Assembly (NCBI RefSeq): GCF_004343255.1
Contig: NZ_SMDD01000002.1
Span: 124,001 to 188,000, forward strand
Direction of reading: 5' to 3'
DNA from: Laceyella sacchari
GTDB lineage: Bacteria > Bacillota > Bacilli > Thermoactinomycetales > Thermoactinomycetaceae
Length of the DNA: 64,000 bases
The position numbers were made by a program, and so were the translations under genes. How positions within the stretch are numbered: the stretch's first letter is position 1; the number at the start of each line of letters is the position of its first letter. This document shows positions 53,955-62,238 of the stretch, piece after piece. Below the pieces are notes generated by a model, which saw only the letters and a list, made by a program, of their open reading frames with translations, searched no databases and was not told where the DNA came from.

Positions 53955-54776
53955 TCAAGATACGACCAAGAACAAGATCAACGCCAGCACGATGCGGTAA
54001 ATAGCAAACGGCACCAGCTTGATTTTGTTAATCAGCTTCAGGAAGTAACGGATTGACAGAAGGGCAAAGATAAAGGCACTTGCAAAGCCGACGATGAAAA
54101 ACGGCAATGCATCCATTGTGAAGTGCTCCCAGTTTTTGAGCAAGGATACGGTGCTAGCACCCAACATGATCGGTACAGCCATGATGAAGGTGAAGTCCGA
54201 GGCCGCACGGTGGCTCAAGCCCATCAACACCCCACCGGAAATGGTCGATCCAGAACGGGAAAAGCCCGGCCACAACACGGCAACGCATTGGAACAACCCG
54301 ATCCCAATCGCATGCTTGTATGTAATCTGATCCACCGTCTCCACTTTGGGTCGAGCCGGACGGAACCAGTCTGCGGCAATCATCAAAATAGCGCCGCCGA
54401 TCAAGGAGTAGATAACCAGATTAACAGTAAAGAATTCCTCAATTTTATCTTCAAACAACAGCCCCAAGATGCCAGCCGGCAACAGACCGACAATCACTTG
54501 GGTCAATTTGAGGCGGCTGCCTTCTCCATCCTTCTTCTTGCCCAGTCCCAGCAAGTCGATAAAGCGGTCTTTCATCACGACGACCACAGCCAGAACCGAA
54601 CCCAACTGGATACAGACTTTGAATGTTACCGCCACGTCATGTCCAAATATCTCTTTCGATTTCAACCACAGATCATCGACAATAATCATGTGTCCCGTGG
54701 ACGAAACCGGGGCAAACTCTGTCAATCCTTCAACAAGCCCCAAGATGATGGCTACAATAATGTCCCACAAGTTCAA
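53955..54776 (-). CDS. uppP: undecaprenyl-diphosphatase UppP (BacA)
   Basis: Integral membrane phosphatase that recycles undecaprenyl carrier lipid for cell-wall synthesis and can give bacitracin resistance. 273 residues from TTG 54776 (AAAGGTGAGG upstream); an ATG at 54809 lacks a ribosome site. Family motifs: GLVEGLTEFAPVSSTGHM near the N-terminus, GLLPAGILGLLFEDKIEE, and the catalytic PGFSRSGSTISGG with conserved Arg and Ser. About eight hydrophobic segments. Single gene. Confidence 0.95.
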   Translation of the reverse strand: MNLWDIIVAIILGLVEGLTEFAPVSSTGHMIIVDDLWLKSKEIFGHDVAVTFKVCIQLGSVLAVVVVMKDRFIDLLGLGKKKDGEGSRLKLTQVIVGLLPAGILGLLFEDKIEEFFTVNLVIYSLIGGAILMIAADWFRPARPKVETVDQITYKHAIGIGLFQCVAVLWPGFSRSGSTISGGVLMGLSHRAASDFTFIMAVPIMLGASTVSLLKNWEHFTMDALPFFIVGFASAFIFALLSIRYFLKLINKIKLVPFAIYRIVLALILFLVVS

Positions 54777-55126
54777 TTCCTCACCTTTCCTGACACGATG
54801 TGTGTGCATTATTCTGTTTCAATTTAAACCTATTCTGATTATAACAGTGTTGTACGAAGGAAGTTGGTTCAATTTATTGAACCTATAGAGACAAACTTAC
54901 GATCTAAATCGAGTGGATGCAGCAGTCGCAGGAAGGCGCGAAAAACCCAAGAACGACAGGCACTTGACTTTACCGGAGGTTGTTGGTAACACACGCTACT
55001 CATCAACGGCTTGATTCTTATGTATGCTGATTATGCCGTATTAATGAACACATTCTGTCTCACCTTCCCCACAAAAAATGCGAACCTGTGAATCCATCGG
55101 CGTGTAAAGCCATTTTCGACGACGAA
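54777..55126. other. intergenic region upstream of uppP
   Basis: Contains an 18-base palindrome GGTTCAATTTATTGAACC at 54866-54883, about 90 bases upstream of uppP, which could be an operator. Nothing else is recognised; no coding frame with a ribosome site. Confidence 0.45.
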
Positions 55127-56047
55127 TCATCGCGCCAGCGAAAGCGCCTGGCGCACATTGCCATTTGCTCGCTCCAGCAACCTGACTGCCCTTTCGTATG
55201 TAGTTTCCGCCTTGATCATGACAATCGCCGTTTTCACTTCATGACGTGCTTGCTCCAATGATTCTTCCGCCCGCTCACGGGAAACACCGGTCACGGTGCG
55301 AATGATTTCGATGGCCCGCTCCTTCAGTTTGCGGTTGCTGATGCTCACATCCACCATTAAGTTTTCGTATACTTTGCCCAGCTTTACCATGGTGGCGGTG
55401 GAAATCATATTGAGAACCATCTTCTGAGCCGTTCCCGCCTTCATCCGGGTGGAGCCGGTCAACACCTCCGGCCCCACAACCACTTCAATTGCCTGATCGG
55501 CCTCCTGACTGATACGAGCCCGCTCATTGCAGGAAAGAGCGACCGTACGAGCACCCATGCGGCGGGCATACTTCAGCGCGCCGATCACATACGGCGTACG
55601 TCCGCTGGCAGCAATCCCCACCACTGTATCCCGATGGGTGAGGCCGATTTCACGCAAATCCCGCTCGCCCCATTCCTCATTGTCTTCGGCCCCTTCCACC
55701 GCTTGGACAAAGGCTTTTTCACCGCCTGCCATCAATCCCAGCACCGTTTCAGGACTCGTGCTAAACGTAGGCGGGCATTCCACTGCATCCAAGACACCCA
55801 ACCGCCCGCTGGTTCCGGCTCCCACATAGATCAGCCGCCCGCCCAGGCTCAACGACTTCACTGCATACTCCACAGCTACTTGGACATCGGGCAACACCTT
55901 TTGAACCGCCAACGCCACTTTTTGATCTTCTTCATTAATGATGCGCAAAATCTCCAACGTGTCGGCGGAATCCAACCGCATAGACTTTTCATTCCGCGAC
56001 TCTGTCGTCAACGTGCTTAACCGCTCATTGATTTGCTTCAATCTCAT
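55127..56047 (-). CDS. murQ: N-acetylmuramic acid 6-phosphate etherase MurQ
   Basis: Cleaves the lactyl ether of MurNAc-6-P, yielding GlcNAc-6-P and lactate during wall recycling. 306 residues from ATG 56047 (GGGAGGG upstream) with the SIS-domain motifs: [72 protein letters not shown], and a catalytic glutamate in DAVECPP. No MurP-type PTS permease or MurR regulator is adjacent, unlike the usual arrangement. It lies downstream of glcF in the same direction. Confidence 0.95.
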   Translation of the reverse strand: MRLKQINERLSTLTTESRNEKSMRLDSADTLEILRIINEEDQKVALAVQKVLPDVQVAVEYAVKSLSLGGRLIYVGAGTSGRLGVLDAVECPPTFSTSPETVLGLMAGGEKAFVQAVEGAEDNEEWGERDLREIGLTHRDTVVGIAASGRTPYVIGALKYARRMGARTVALSCNERARISQEADQAIEVVVGPEVLTGSTRMKAGTAQKMVLNMISTATMVKLGKVYENLMVDVSISNRKLKERAIEIIRTVTGVSRERAEESLEQARHEVKTAIVMIKAETTYERAVRLLERANGNVRQALSLAR

Positions 56048-56090
56048 CCACCCTCCCATGCGTAATCCGTTCCCATCTCATCCCACATCC

Positions 56091-57422
56091 TCACAAGGCG
56101 CGGTCTAACAGATCCATGAGATGTACCGCTTCCACCTTTCCGGTTAGCCCCGCCCGGATGATACCCTGCCTCATCTGTAACAAACACCCGGGATTGGAAG
56201 TTGCAATGAAGTGCGCATCCGTTTTCTTCACCGCTTCCATTTTTGCATCCAATATCTCCATCGATTGGGCAAAATGCGTGATGTTATAAATGCCCGCCGA
56301 TCCGCAACACTGATCCGCCTGTTCCAACTCCACCACTTCCACTCCGGGAATGAGGTTAAGCAATTGGCGCGGTTGGCCACGCACCCCCTGACCATGGGCA
56401 AGGTGACAAGAATCTTGGTAAGTGACCCGCGCGCTAAGCTCTTTAGTGAAAGAAAGCGGTGGCAATGACGCCAACCATTCGCTGGCATCCCGCACCTTGT
56501 CCGCAAACGCTTTGGCACGCTTTTGCCAACCCGGATCATCCTCAAACCAATGAGGATACTCCTTGAGCGCCGCCCCGCAACCGCCGGCGCTGTTGACGAT
56601 GAAGTCTACTTGGCTTTGTTCAAACGCTTCAATATTCCGCTTCGCCAACTCCACCGCCCACGCCTTCTCCCCAGCATGAGCATGGAGCGCCCCGCAACAA
56701 GTCTGGCCGCTGACAAACACCACCTCACACCCAGCCTTAGCCAACAAACGCGCTGTCGCTTGATTGGTCTCAAAAAACAAGACATCCATCACGCATCCGG
56801 TAAAATAACCAACGGTATACAAGCTCTCCCCTTCCGCCCGCATCCGTCGTTGGCGCTTACTGCGAATAAATGGTGAGGCCACCGGTTCCACCGCCTGTTG
56901 CATTTCCGCCAGTGCCCGTGGCAACACCCGGGCCAAACCGGTGCGCGTAGCCAGTTTTTGCAATCCCAGCGTTTGTACCGTCCACAACACCGTACCCAAG
57001 GCGTTCATCCGGTTTGGGTGGGGAAAAAGGTGTTCAAACACCAACCTCCGCAACAAGGAGGACTTGGCCGTCTTTTTGTTCTGATCTTCCACCACCTCAC
57101 GCGCCGTTTCGAGCAAACTGCCATAAGAGACGCCCGCTGGACAAGCTGTCTCACAGGCGCGGCAACCCAGGCAAGCGTACATGTTTTTGGCAAACTCTGC
57201 ATCAGTTGGCAATTGAGCTTGCGCTACCCCTTTCATTAAAGCAATCCGTCCGCGAGGGCTGTGCGATTCCAAACCCGTCTGCCGATACGTTGGGCAAGCG
57301 GGCAGGCAAAAGCCGCATTGCATGCAGTTCATGATTTCATCCAATTTGATTTTTCCCGTAGCTGCAGGCATCGCCTTATCCTGGCCGACTGCCGGATCAC
57401 ACGCTTTATCCGTTTGGTTCAT
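56091..57422 (-). CDS. glcF: glycolate oxidase iron-sulfur subunit GlcF
   Basis: 443-residue electron-transfer subunit. Two [4Fe-4S] motifs, CMQCGFCLPACP (about residues 34-45) and CLGCRACETACP (about 85-96), precede two CCG (cysteine-rich) domains, with GCVMDVLF/CCGALHAHAG and CCGSAGIYN. Its ATG overlaps the glcD stop (ATGA), so the two are coupled. Together with GlcD it would oxidise glycolate or a related 2-hydroxy acid, passing electrons to the respiratory chain. A separate GlcE subunit is absent, as in Bacillus YsfD/YsfC. Confidence 0.9.
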   Translation of the reverse strand: MNQTDKACDPAVGQDKAMPAATGKIKLDEIMNCMQCGFCLPACPTYRQTGLESHSPRGRIALMKGVAQAQLPTDAEFAKNMYACLGCRACETACPAGVSYGSLLETAREVVEDQNKKTAKSSLLRRLVFEHLFPHPNRMNALGTVLWTVQTLGLQKLATRTGLARVLPRALAEMQQAVEPVASPFIRSKRQRRMRAEGESLYTVGYFTGCVMDVLFFETNQATARLLAKAGCEVVFVSGQTCCGALHAHAGEKAWAVELAKRNIEAFEQSQVDFIVNSAGGCGAALKEYPHWFEDDPGWQKRAKAFADKVRDASEWLASLPPLSFTKELSARVTYQDSCHLAHGQGVRGQPRQLLNLIPGVEVVELEQADQCCGSAGIYNITHFAQSMEILDAKMEAVKKTDAHFIATSNPGCLLQMRQGIIRAGLTGKVEAVHLMDLLDRAL

Positions 57423-58855
57423 TGTTTGATCACCACCCGACGGCGGTCACTGTTGGCAAACATTTTGCCCGGATTCATGATGTGATTGGGATCAAACGCT
57501 TCTTTGATCGCTTTCATCAAGGCGATGCCCCCTTCTCCCACTTGCAATGGCAGATAATCCCGTTTCGCCAGCCCAATCCCATGTTCGCCAGAGATCGTCC
57601 CGCCCAATCGCAGCGCAGCCAGGAAGATTTCCTCAAAGGCCTGTTCCACACGTGCCAGCTCTTCTTTGTTCCGTTCATCCGTCAGACAAGTGGGATGCAA
57701 GTTGCCATCCCCAGCATGGCCAAACGTGCAAATCTGCACATCATATTTTTCCGCGATCCGCTCAATCTCTGCAACCATCTCCGCCAAACGGGAACGGGGC
57801 ACCGTGGCATCCTCCAGGATGGTGGTAGGCCGCAAACGGGACAATGCCGACAAAGCTGTGCGCCGGGCCGCCAGCAGGTTGGCACCCTCTTCAGGCGTCT
57901 GGGCCACCCGTACTTGCACCGCCCCTTCTTCCTTGGCGATTTCTGCGATCCGCTCTATATCTCGCTCTACCCATTCTTCCGGACCATCCTGCTCGATGAG
58001 CAACATCGCCTTCATTTCCGTCGGCAAACCCAGCTTCGCAAATTCATCCACTACCTGCATCGTGGCCTGATCGAGAAACTCCATCGTCGCCGGGATGATT
58101 TTGGCAGCGATCACCCGCTCGACCGTCCGCGCGGCGTCGCCTAGGCTGGCGTAATAAGCTGCCATGGTCCGTTTCGCTTCCGGCAATGGAAGCAATTTGA
58201 GCGTTAACTGTGTGATGACGGCCAAGGTACCCTCCGATCCGGCCAATAGGCGCGTCATATCATATCCGGCCACATCTTTGACGTTTTTACCGCCAGAGCG
58301 CAACACTTCGCCCGACGGCAAAACATATTCCAACCCCATCAGGTAGTCCTTGGTGACCCCATATTTTAATCCTCTCATCCCTCCCGCGCACTGAGCCACA
58401 TTTCCACCCACCGTGGAGATGCGCATACTGCCCGGATCAGGCGGATAAAACAAGCCTTCCGCTTCCACCGCCTGGTGGAGATCAGCCGTCACCACACCCG
58501 GTTCCACCGTCACTGTCAGATTCTCGCGATCAATCTCCACGATCCGGTTAAACCGTTGCATATTCAGCACAATCCCTCCCGCCGTCGGAACCGTGCCCGC
58601 CGCCAAGTTGGTACCCGAACCGCGCGTCGTGACAGGGATCCGGTGTTCATTGGCGATCTTCAGGATGTTCGATACCTCTTCAGTGGTTTGCGGCATAATC
58701 ACCGCGTCCGGCATCGCCTGGAAAATCGGTGTGGCATCATATGAGTAAACAAATCTTTCATTCAAGCTGTCCAAAAACCGCTCTTCACCAACGACCGCAA
58801 CCAAGCGCCGCTTTACATCCGGAGCCAGCTTCCCTTCAAGTCTGTCCGCATTCAT
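57419..58855 (-). CDS. glcD: glycolate oxidase FAD-linked subunit GlcD
   Basis: FAD-binding PCMH-type oxidase of the GlcD/LDH-D family. 478 residues from ATG 58855 (GAGGAGGGG upstream). FAD-domain motifs: VTTRGSGTNLAAGTVP, the PGVVTADLHQAVE loop, YPPDPGSMRISTVGGNVAQCAGG, then DMTRLLAGSEGTLAVITQLTLKL. The C-terminal cap has FGHAGDGNLHPT and GTISGEHGIGLAKR. Substrate may be glycolate or D-lactate; pairing with an Fe-S CCG subunit favours glycolate oxidase. Confidence 0.92.
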   Translation of the reverse strand: MNADRLEGKLAPDVKRRLVAVVGEERFLDSLNERFVYSYDATPIFQAMPDAVIMPQTTEEVSNILKIANEHRIPVTTRGSGTNLAAGTVPTAGGIVLNMQRFNRIVEIDRENLTVTVEPGVVTADLHQAVEAEGLFYPPDPGSMRISTVGGNVAQCAGGMRGLKYGVTKDYLMGLEYVLPSGEVLRSGGKNVKDVAGYDMTRLLAGSEGTLAVITQLTLKLLPLPEAKRTMAAYYASLGDAARTVERVIAAKIIPATMEFLDQATMQVVDEFAKLGLPTEMKAMLLIEQDGPEEWVERDIERIAEIAKEEGAVQVRVAQTPEEGANLLAARRTALSALSRLRPTTILEDATVPRSRLAEMVAEIERIAEKYDVQICTFGHAGDGNLHPTCLTDERNKEELARVEQAFEEIFLAALRLGGTISGEHGIGLAKRDYLPLQVGEGGIALMKAIKEAFDPNHIMNPGKMFANSDRRRVVIKQ

Positions 58856-59164
58856 CCCAAACCCCTCCTCGCGCATAAAATGAGATGGATTGCTTCCTCA
58901 CCCTAAGTTATTCCTCTGCCCCCGCGCAAACTCCTGGAACGAAGATGCGCCGGCGCCCGAAGCACTTGAGCCCCTGTTGGCCATGCCCCCTTGAAAACAA
59001 GCTGTCACACCCAAGTCAACCTAAAAAATTTTTATTTAACATGCCATTTCATATAAAATAAATATTATATCTATTCGGTCTATCTATCCCTTTGGTTTTA
59101 ATAACACCCACCACAACGCCCGGAAACGAGCCCTGTCTAACTTAACCAAGTGGAGGTGCCAACG
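58856..59164. other. divergent intergenic region, glcD / LysE exporter
   Basis: AT-rich centre (about 59020-59090), presumably containing both promoters. No gene, riboswitch or repeat recognised. Confidence 0.4.
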
Positions 59165-59785
59165 ATGATGCAAGCTCTGATCCATGGCGCGCTTCTCGCC
59201 TTTGGCCTCATTTTACCCTTGGGCGCGCAAAATGTGTTCGTATTCAACCAAGGTGCTACCCAAACGCATTTTCGTCAGGCCTTACCCGTCATCTTGACGG
59301 CGTCGTTGTGCGATACCTTGCTCATCACCTTGGCGGTATTGGGTGTCTCCGTTCTCATCCTTACAGTCAGCTGGTTGCAAATCGTTTTATTCTCGATCGG
59401 CATCCTGTTCTTACTCTACATGGGTTGGTCCATCTGGCAGGCAGAAACAGGCCCGGCAGAGAGACATGCAGAGCAGATGTCGACCAAGCAACAGATTTCC
59501 TTTGCCGCTTCTGTATCCTTATTAAATCCCCATGCGATCTTGGACACGATCGGGGTGATCGGCACCAGTTCCATCCAATATCAAGGAATGGAAAAATGGG
59601 CTTTTAGCCTCGCCTGTATCTCCGTTTCCTGGCTGTGGTTTTTCGGATTGGGCCTGTGTGGAAGGTGGGTTGGCCAACTGGATGCGTCAGGCAGGGCGCT
59701 CGGCTTCATCAACAAGATTTCCGCCTTGATCATTTGGGGCGTAGCTGCCTATATGATCCTTCACCTCGCCAACTCAAATTGGTGA
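59165..59785 (+). CDS. LysE/ArgO-family amino-acid exporter
   Basis: 206-residue membrane protein with six hydrophobic segments. The N-terminal signature GLILPLGAQNVFVFNQGA is characteristic of LysE/ArgO, followed by ASLCDTLLITLAVLGVS and the second half-motif SLLNPHAILDTIGVIGT. Start at ATG 59165 with GTGGAGGTG upstream. Likely exports a basic amino acid. Single gene with its own terminator. Confidence 0.9.
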   Translation: MMQALIHGALLAFGLILPLGAQNVFVFNQGATQTHFRQALPVILTASLCDTLLITLAVLGVSVLILTVSWLQIVLFSIGILFLLYMGWSIWQAETGPAERHAEQMSTKQQISFAASVSLLNPHAILDTIGVIGTSSIQYQGMEKWAFSLACISVSWLWFFGLGLCGRWVGQLDASGRALGFINKISALIIWGVAAYMILHLANSNW

Positions 59786-59791
59786 CAAAGC

Positions 59792-59820
59792 AAAGCGCCA
59801 ATCCGTGGATTGGCGCTTTA
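59792..59820 (+). terminator. terminator after the LysE-type gene
   Basis: AAAGCGCCAATCC/GGATTGGCGCTTT hairpin; also suitable for the convergent M23 gene. Confidence 0.8.
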
Positions 59821-59830
59821 ACTTCACCCT

Positions 59831-60601
59831 TTAACTACAAGTGGGAGCCACTTGCCCATCTGAACCGGTGTAAACATACGTATCGGAAACATAGCCCGTG
59901 CCAATGTAATCCCACAAGTTACTGGTGCCATATGTTCCCGTCACGGTCTCTCCCCGTTTTTGGCACTTGATCGTAACTTTTTGCCCATCAGCCACAGATC
60001 CAACAATGGCATAACTGGTTCCCGGGCCGGAACGCACATTGACCGAAGCGCCGCTGGTCGTGTTCACCGTGCCAGTGACTCCGCCAGAGCTACAACTGTT
60101 CTTGCTGGTGTAATTTTTGGTGCCAAAGTATAAGATTTGCGACCCGTTCCACACAATTTTTTGCGGGGACCCGTTCAGGCGCTGTTCATAGTGCAAGTGC
60201 GGCCCCGTTGATCCCCCCGTTGAACCGACCGTTCCGATTTTTTGTCCTTTTGACACCGATTGTCCAACACTGACGCTGAACGAGTTGAGATGCGCGTACA
60301 GGGTCGTCCATCCGCTTCCGTGATCAATCACCACGTACTTGCCGTAACTGGTCGATCCCAAATCGCGCACGGTGGTCACCTTGCCCGCGGCAGACGCGAC
60401 AACCGGGTCGCCCAAGTCATTGGCCCGATTCAAATCAACCGAGTTCTGAGGATTATGATTGGTACGCGTCTGTCCTTCCCAAACTTGGCCACAAGGGAAC
60501 GGCATTTGAAAAGCTGGAGCGGCGAGAGCGCTTTGCGGAAAAAATGTAACAACAACCGACAATAGCAGGGTCAACAATGAAAAACGCACGATGTGGTTCA
60601 T
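59831..60601 (-). CDS. secreted M23 metallopeptidase with SH3-type C-terminal domain
   Basis: Lysostaphin-like cell-wall endopeptidase. 256 residues from ATG 60601 (GGAGGAG at 8 bases): a signal peptide with cleavage near SALAAPA, then a peptidase domain with the zinc ligands in NHNPQNSVDLNR (variant HxxxD-like), LYAHLNS and GPHLHYEQR. A bacterial SH3-like domain (about 170-256, TTSGASVNVRSGPGTSYAIVG) targets the wall. Several cysteines (CGQVW, NSCSSGG, IKCQK, PTCS) may form disulfides. Similar proteins are abundant in actinomycete-like Bacillota. Single gene. Confidence 0.88.
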   Translation of the reverse strand: MNHIVRFSLLTLLLSVVVTFFPQSALAAPAFQMPFPCGQVWEGQTRTNHNPQNSVDLNRANDLGDPVVASAAGKVTTVRDLGSTSYGKYVVIDHGSGWTTLYAHLNSFSVSVGQSVSKGQKIGTVGSTGGSTGPHLHYEQRLNGSPQKIVWNGSQILYFGTKNYTSKNSCSSGGVTGTVNTTSGASVNVRSGPGTSYAIVGSVADGQKVTIKCQKRGETVTGTYGTSNLWDYIGTGYVSDTYVYTGSDGQVAPTCS

Positions 60602-60889
60602 CACAGCATCTCCTCCAAACGATGTTTGCCAAACCCACTTTCCCTGGTCGGGAAAGGATTTGTCATTCTTGCTGTTCGCGAAATGCCCTAAACAATTGTG
60701 TCCTTTTTCGCCACCATTTGCTCTCCTGTTACGAATAAACCGTCCCTACTTTTCTTTTGCCTCATCTCCTCCTTTGTTGGCACAAGATAAAGAGAAAACG
60801 CATATATAATTATTCAAAAGAAACATAATTTCCTCTATTGAAACACGAAAAAATCGAATTAAATTTGTGAATTTTTCTACCATCCTCAT
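60602..60889. other. intergenic region, M23 gene / rrf2
   Basis: About 290 bases upstream of the secreted M23 gene, AT-rich toward rrf2. I looked for a c-di-AMP (ydaO) riboswitch, often found before such genes, and did not find its conserved blocks. Nothing else recognised. Confidence 0.4.
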
Positions 60890-60918
60890 TTGACATAGCT
60901 AAATGTAACTGTTATGAT
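60890..60918 (+). promoter_or_regulatory. SigA promoter of rrf2
   Basis: TTGACA (60890-60895), 17 bases, TATGAT (60913-60918). The -10 lies inside the palindrome at 60904-60922. Confidence 0.85.
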
Positions 60919-60922
60919 TACA
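60904..60922. promoter_or_regulatory. Rrf2-type operator 1
   Basis: TGTAACTGTTATGATTACA, imperfect palindrome covering the -10 of the rrf2 promoter. It is almost identical to 61497-61515 in front of trx. Confidence 0.75.
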
Positions 60923-60945
60923 TTTACCCGAGGAGGATGGCTGCA

Positions 60946-61371
60946 TTGAACAGTGAATTTCACATCGCCGTACACAGTCTGGTCTTTTTGGCCTATCTGC
61001 CCTCGCGCATGGCATCCAGTGAATTGCTCGCTTCCAATATTTGCACCAATCCCGTGCGGATCAGGAAAGTGATGAACCTGTTAAAATCAGCTGGCTTGGT
61101 TGACGTGCAAAAAGGAACAGGCGGCGGATACATTTTGCGTGGCAATCCCCGCCAGATCACATTGGGATCGATCTACCGCCTGACATCCGCAGGCTCTCTG
61201 GTCTCTGACTGGCGCTCCGGCGACCCGACCATGGATTGCATCGTTGCCTCGCAAATCGGCCAAGTGATGAGTCACATTTTCGAAGGCGCAGAGGAGCAAT
61301 TTGAACGCCATTTGGATCAGTACACCATCCAGGACCTACTCAACCAAATGCAAATGAATAAAAGAAAGTAG
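60946..61371 (+). CDS. Rrf2-family transcriptional regulator (YwnA-like)
   Basis: 141 residues from TTG 60946, which is 9 bases after GAGGAGG; the ATG at 60937 is too close to that site. Rrf2 winged-helix pattern: MNSEFHIAVHSLVFLAY, SELLASNICTNPVRIRKVMN recognition region, then GTGGGYIL. Two cysteines (residue 33 and in MDCIVASQ near residue 98) could sense thiols, but the three-cysteine Fe-S cluster of IscR/NsrR is absent. It probably represses itself and the thioredoxin gene 125 bases downstream through the shared palindrome. Confidence 0.88.
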   Translation: MNSEFHIAVHSLVFLAYLPSRMASSELLASNICTNPVRIRKVMNLLKSAGLVDVQKGTGGGYILRGNPRQITLGSIYRLTSAGSLVSDWRSGDPTMDCIVASQIGQVMSHIFEGAEEQFERHLDQYTIQDLLNQMQMNKRK

Positions 61372-61438
61372 GGGGCGTGTCTAGGTAGCACATATTCCAC
61401 TTTTCCATGTGATTACTTGGTTTGCCAGACACGCTCTG
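61372..61438 (+). repeat. MITE-like repeat, short copy 3
   Basis: About 67 bases with inverted ends GGCGTGTCT and AGACACGCT. The right end read in reverse (GCGTGTCTGGCAAACCAAG) matches the outer end of copy 2 (GCGTGTTTGGCAAATCAAG). It lies directly after the rrf2 stop codon. Confidence 0.55.
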
Positions 61439-61496
61439 GACCCCTCATTTACTTTGCAATCATTTGTGGGTTTGCGGCTCTTTGTTTCGGGTAAAG

Positions 61497-61515
61497 TGTA
61501 ACTGATATAGTTACA
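61497..61515. promoter_or_regulatory. Rrf2-type operator 2 and trx promoter region
   Basis: TGTAACTGATATAGTTACA, perfect palindromic arms TGTAACT/AGTTACA. It contains a TATAGT -10 (61506-61511) with TTGTTT 18 bases upstream, so bound regulator would block trx transcription. Confidence 0.75.
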
Positions 61516-61542
61516 ATTAAACTAAAAGGGAAGTGACACCTG

Positions 61543-61860
61543 ATGTCCGTAATCAACATTAATGATGCTACGTTTGAACAAACTTTGAAAAGCGCCCCCT
61601 TGGTGCTCGTCGACTTCTGGGCTCCGTGGTGCGGCCCATGCAGAGCTTTGGCCCCGATCTTGGATGAATTGGCGGCCGAATTACAAGGCCAAGTCGTCAT
61701 CGCCAAGCTGAATGTAGATGAAAATCCGCAAACAGCTGCCAACTTCGGCATTAGAAGCATTCCGGCCCTGAAACTGTTCAAAAATGGCACCGAAGTAGAT
61801 TCACGTGTCGGTTTGCAACCGCTGAAAGAGCTGAAAAATCTGATTCTCCAACATCAATAA
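61543..61860 (+). CDS. trxA: thioredoxin
   Basis: 105-residue thiol-disulfide reductase. The active site is WAPWCGPCR (Cys30, Cys33), with the buried aspartate in VDFWAPWC, cis-proline in SIPALKLF and GLQPLKELK at the C-terminus. ATG 61543 with AAGGGAAGTG upstream. The palindrome in its promoter is shared with rrf2, implying thiol- or stress-responsive control. Whether this is the main thioredoxin or an accessory one cannot be told; the symbol denotes the family. Confidence 0.93.
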   Translation: MSVININDATFEQTLKSAPLVLVDFWAPWCGPCRALAPILDELAAELQGQVVIAKLNVDENPQTAANFGIRSIPALKLFKNGTEVDSRVGLQPLKELKNLILQHQ

Positions 61861-61870
61861 CATCCCTTTC

Positions 61871-61914
61871 AAGACCGGCAACACCTCCCCGATCAGGCTG
61901 TTGCCGGTCTTTTC
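61871..61914 (+). terminator. terminator after trx
   Basis: AAGACCGGCAACA/TGTTGCCGGTCTT hairpin followed by TT and C/T-rich sequence. Confidence 0.85.
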
Positions 61915-62088
61915 GCTATGTTGTAGCACCAGTATATAAAACCAATTCTTTTTTTATAGTAAAAATACCGATTCAAAATGGTATAATAACAGTAAATACC
62001 TAGGAATCTCATCACGCTTTCCCATTTCGCATCGCACTATCACCCATGCTAGTTTTCTTTGCCTATCACGTTGAAGGAGGGAGCGCGC

Positions 62089-62148
62089 ATGGTCCGCCCA
62101 CAATTGTCCAAATGTTCAAAATGCGGCAAAGACGAGTGCGAGTGCTGA
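62089..62148 (+). CDS. 19-aa Cys-rich micropeptide
   Basis: ATG 62089 with GAAGGAGGGAG about 6 bases upstream encodes 19 residues ending in a CxxC plus CxC cluster: MVRPQLSKCSKCGKDECEC. It looks like half a zinc knuckle. TATAAT at 61982 and a terminator right after the stop (62170-62200) bracket it as its own unit. Not recognised; could also be a leader peptide. Confidence 0.5.
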   Translation: MVRPQLSKCSKCGKDECEC

Positions 62149-62169
62149 CTGGGTAACCTTCTAAAAAGC

Positions 62170-62200
62170 CAAACGACAGCCCAACAGGGGCTGTCGTTTG
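62170..62200. terminator. terminator, usable in both directions
   Basis: CAAACGACAGCCC/GGGCTGTCGTTTG arms with a short loop; lies between the micropeptide and the end of the CAP-domain gene. Confidence 0.8.
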
Positions 62201-62238
62201 CTATTGTATCTATCGTATATCATGAACACCCACTTGGA

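Noticed and set aside
60605-60800. Possible c-di-AMP (ydaO) riboswitch before the M23 gene
   Set aside because: Such genes often carry one, but the conserved aptamer blocks are not present.
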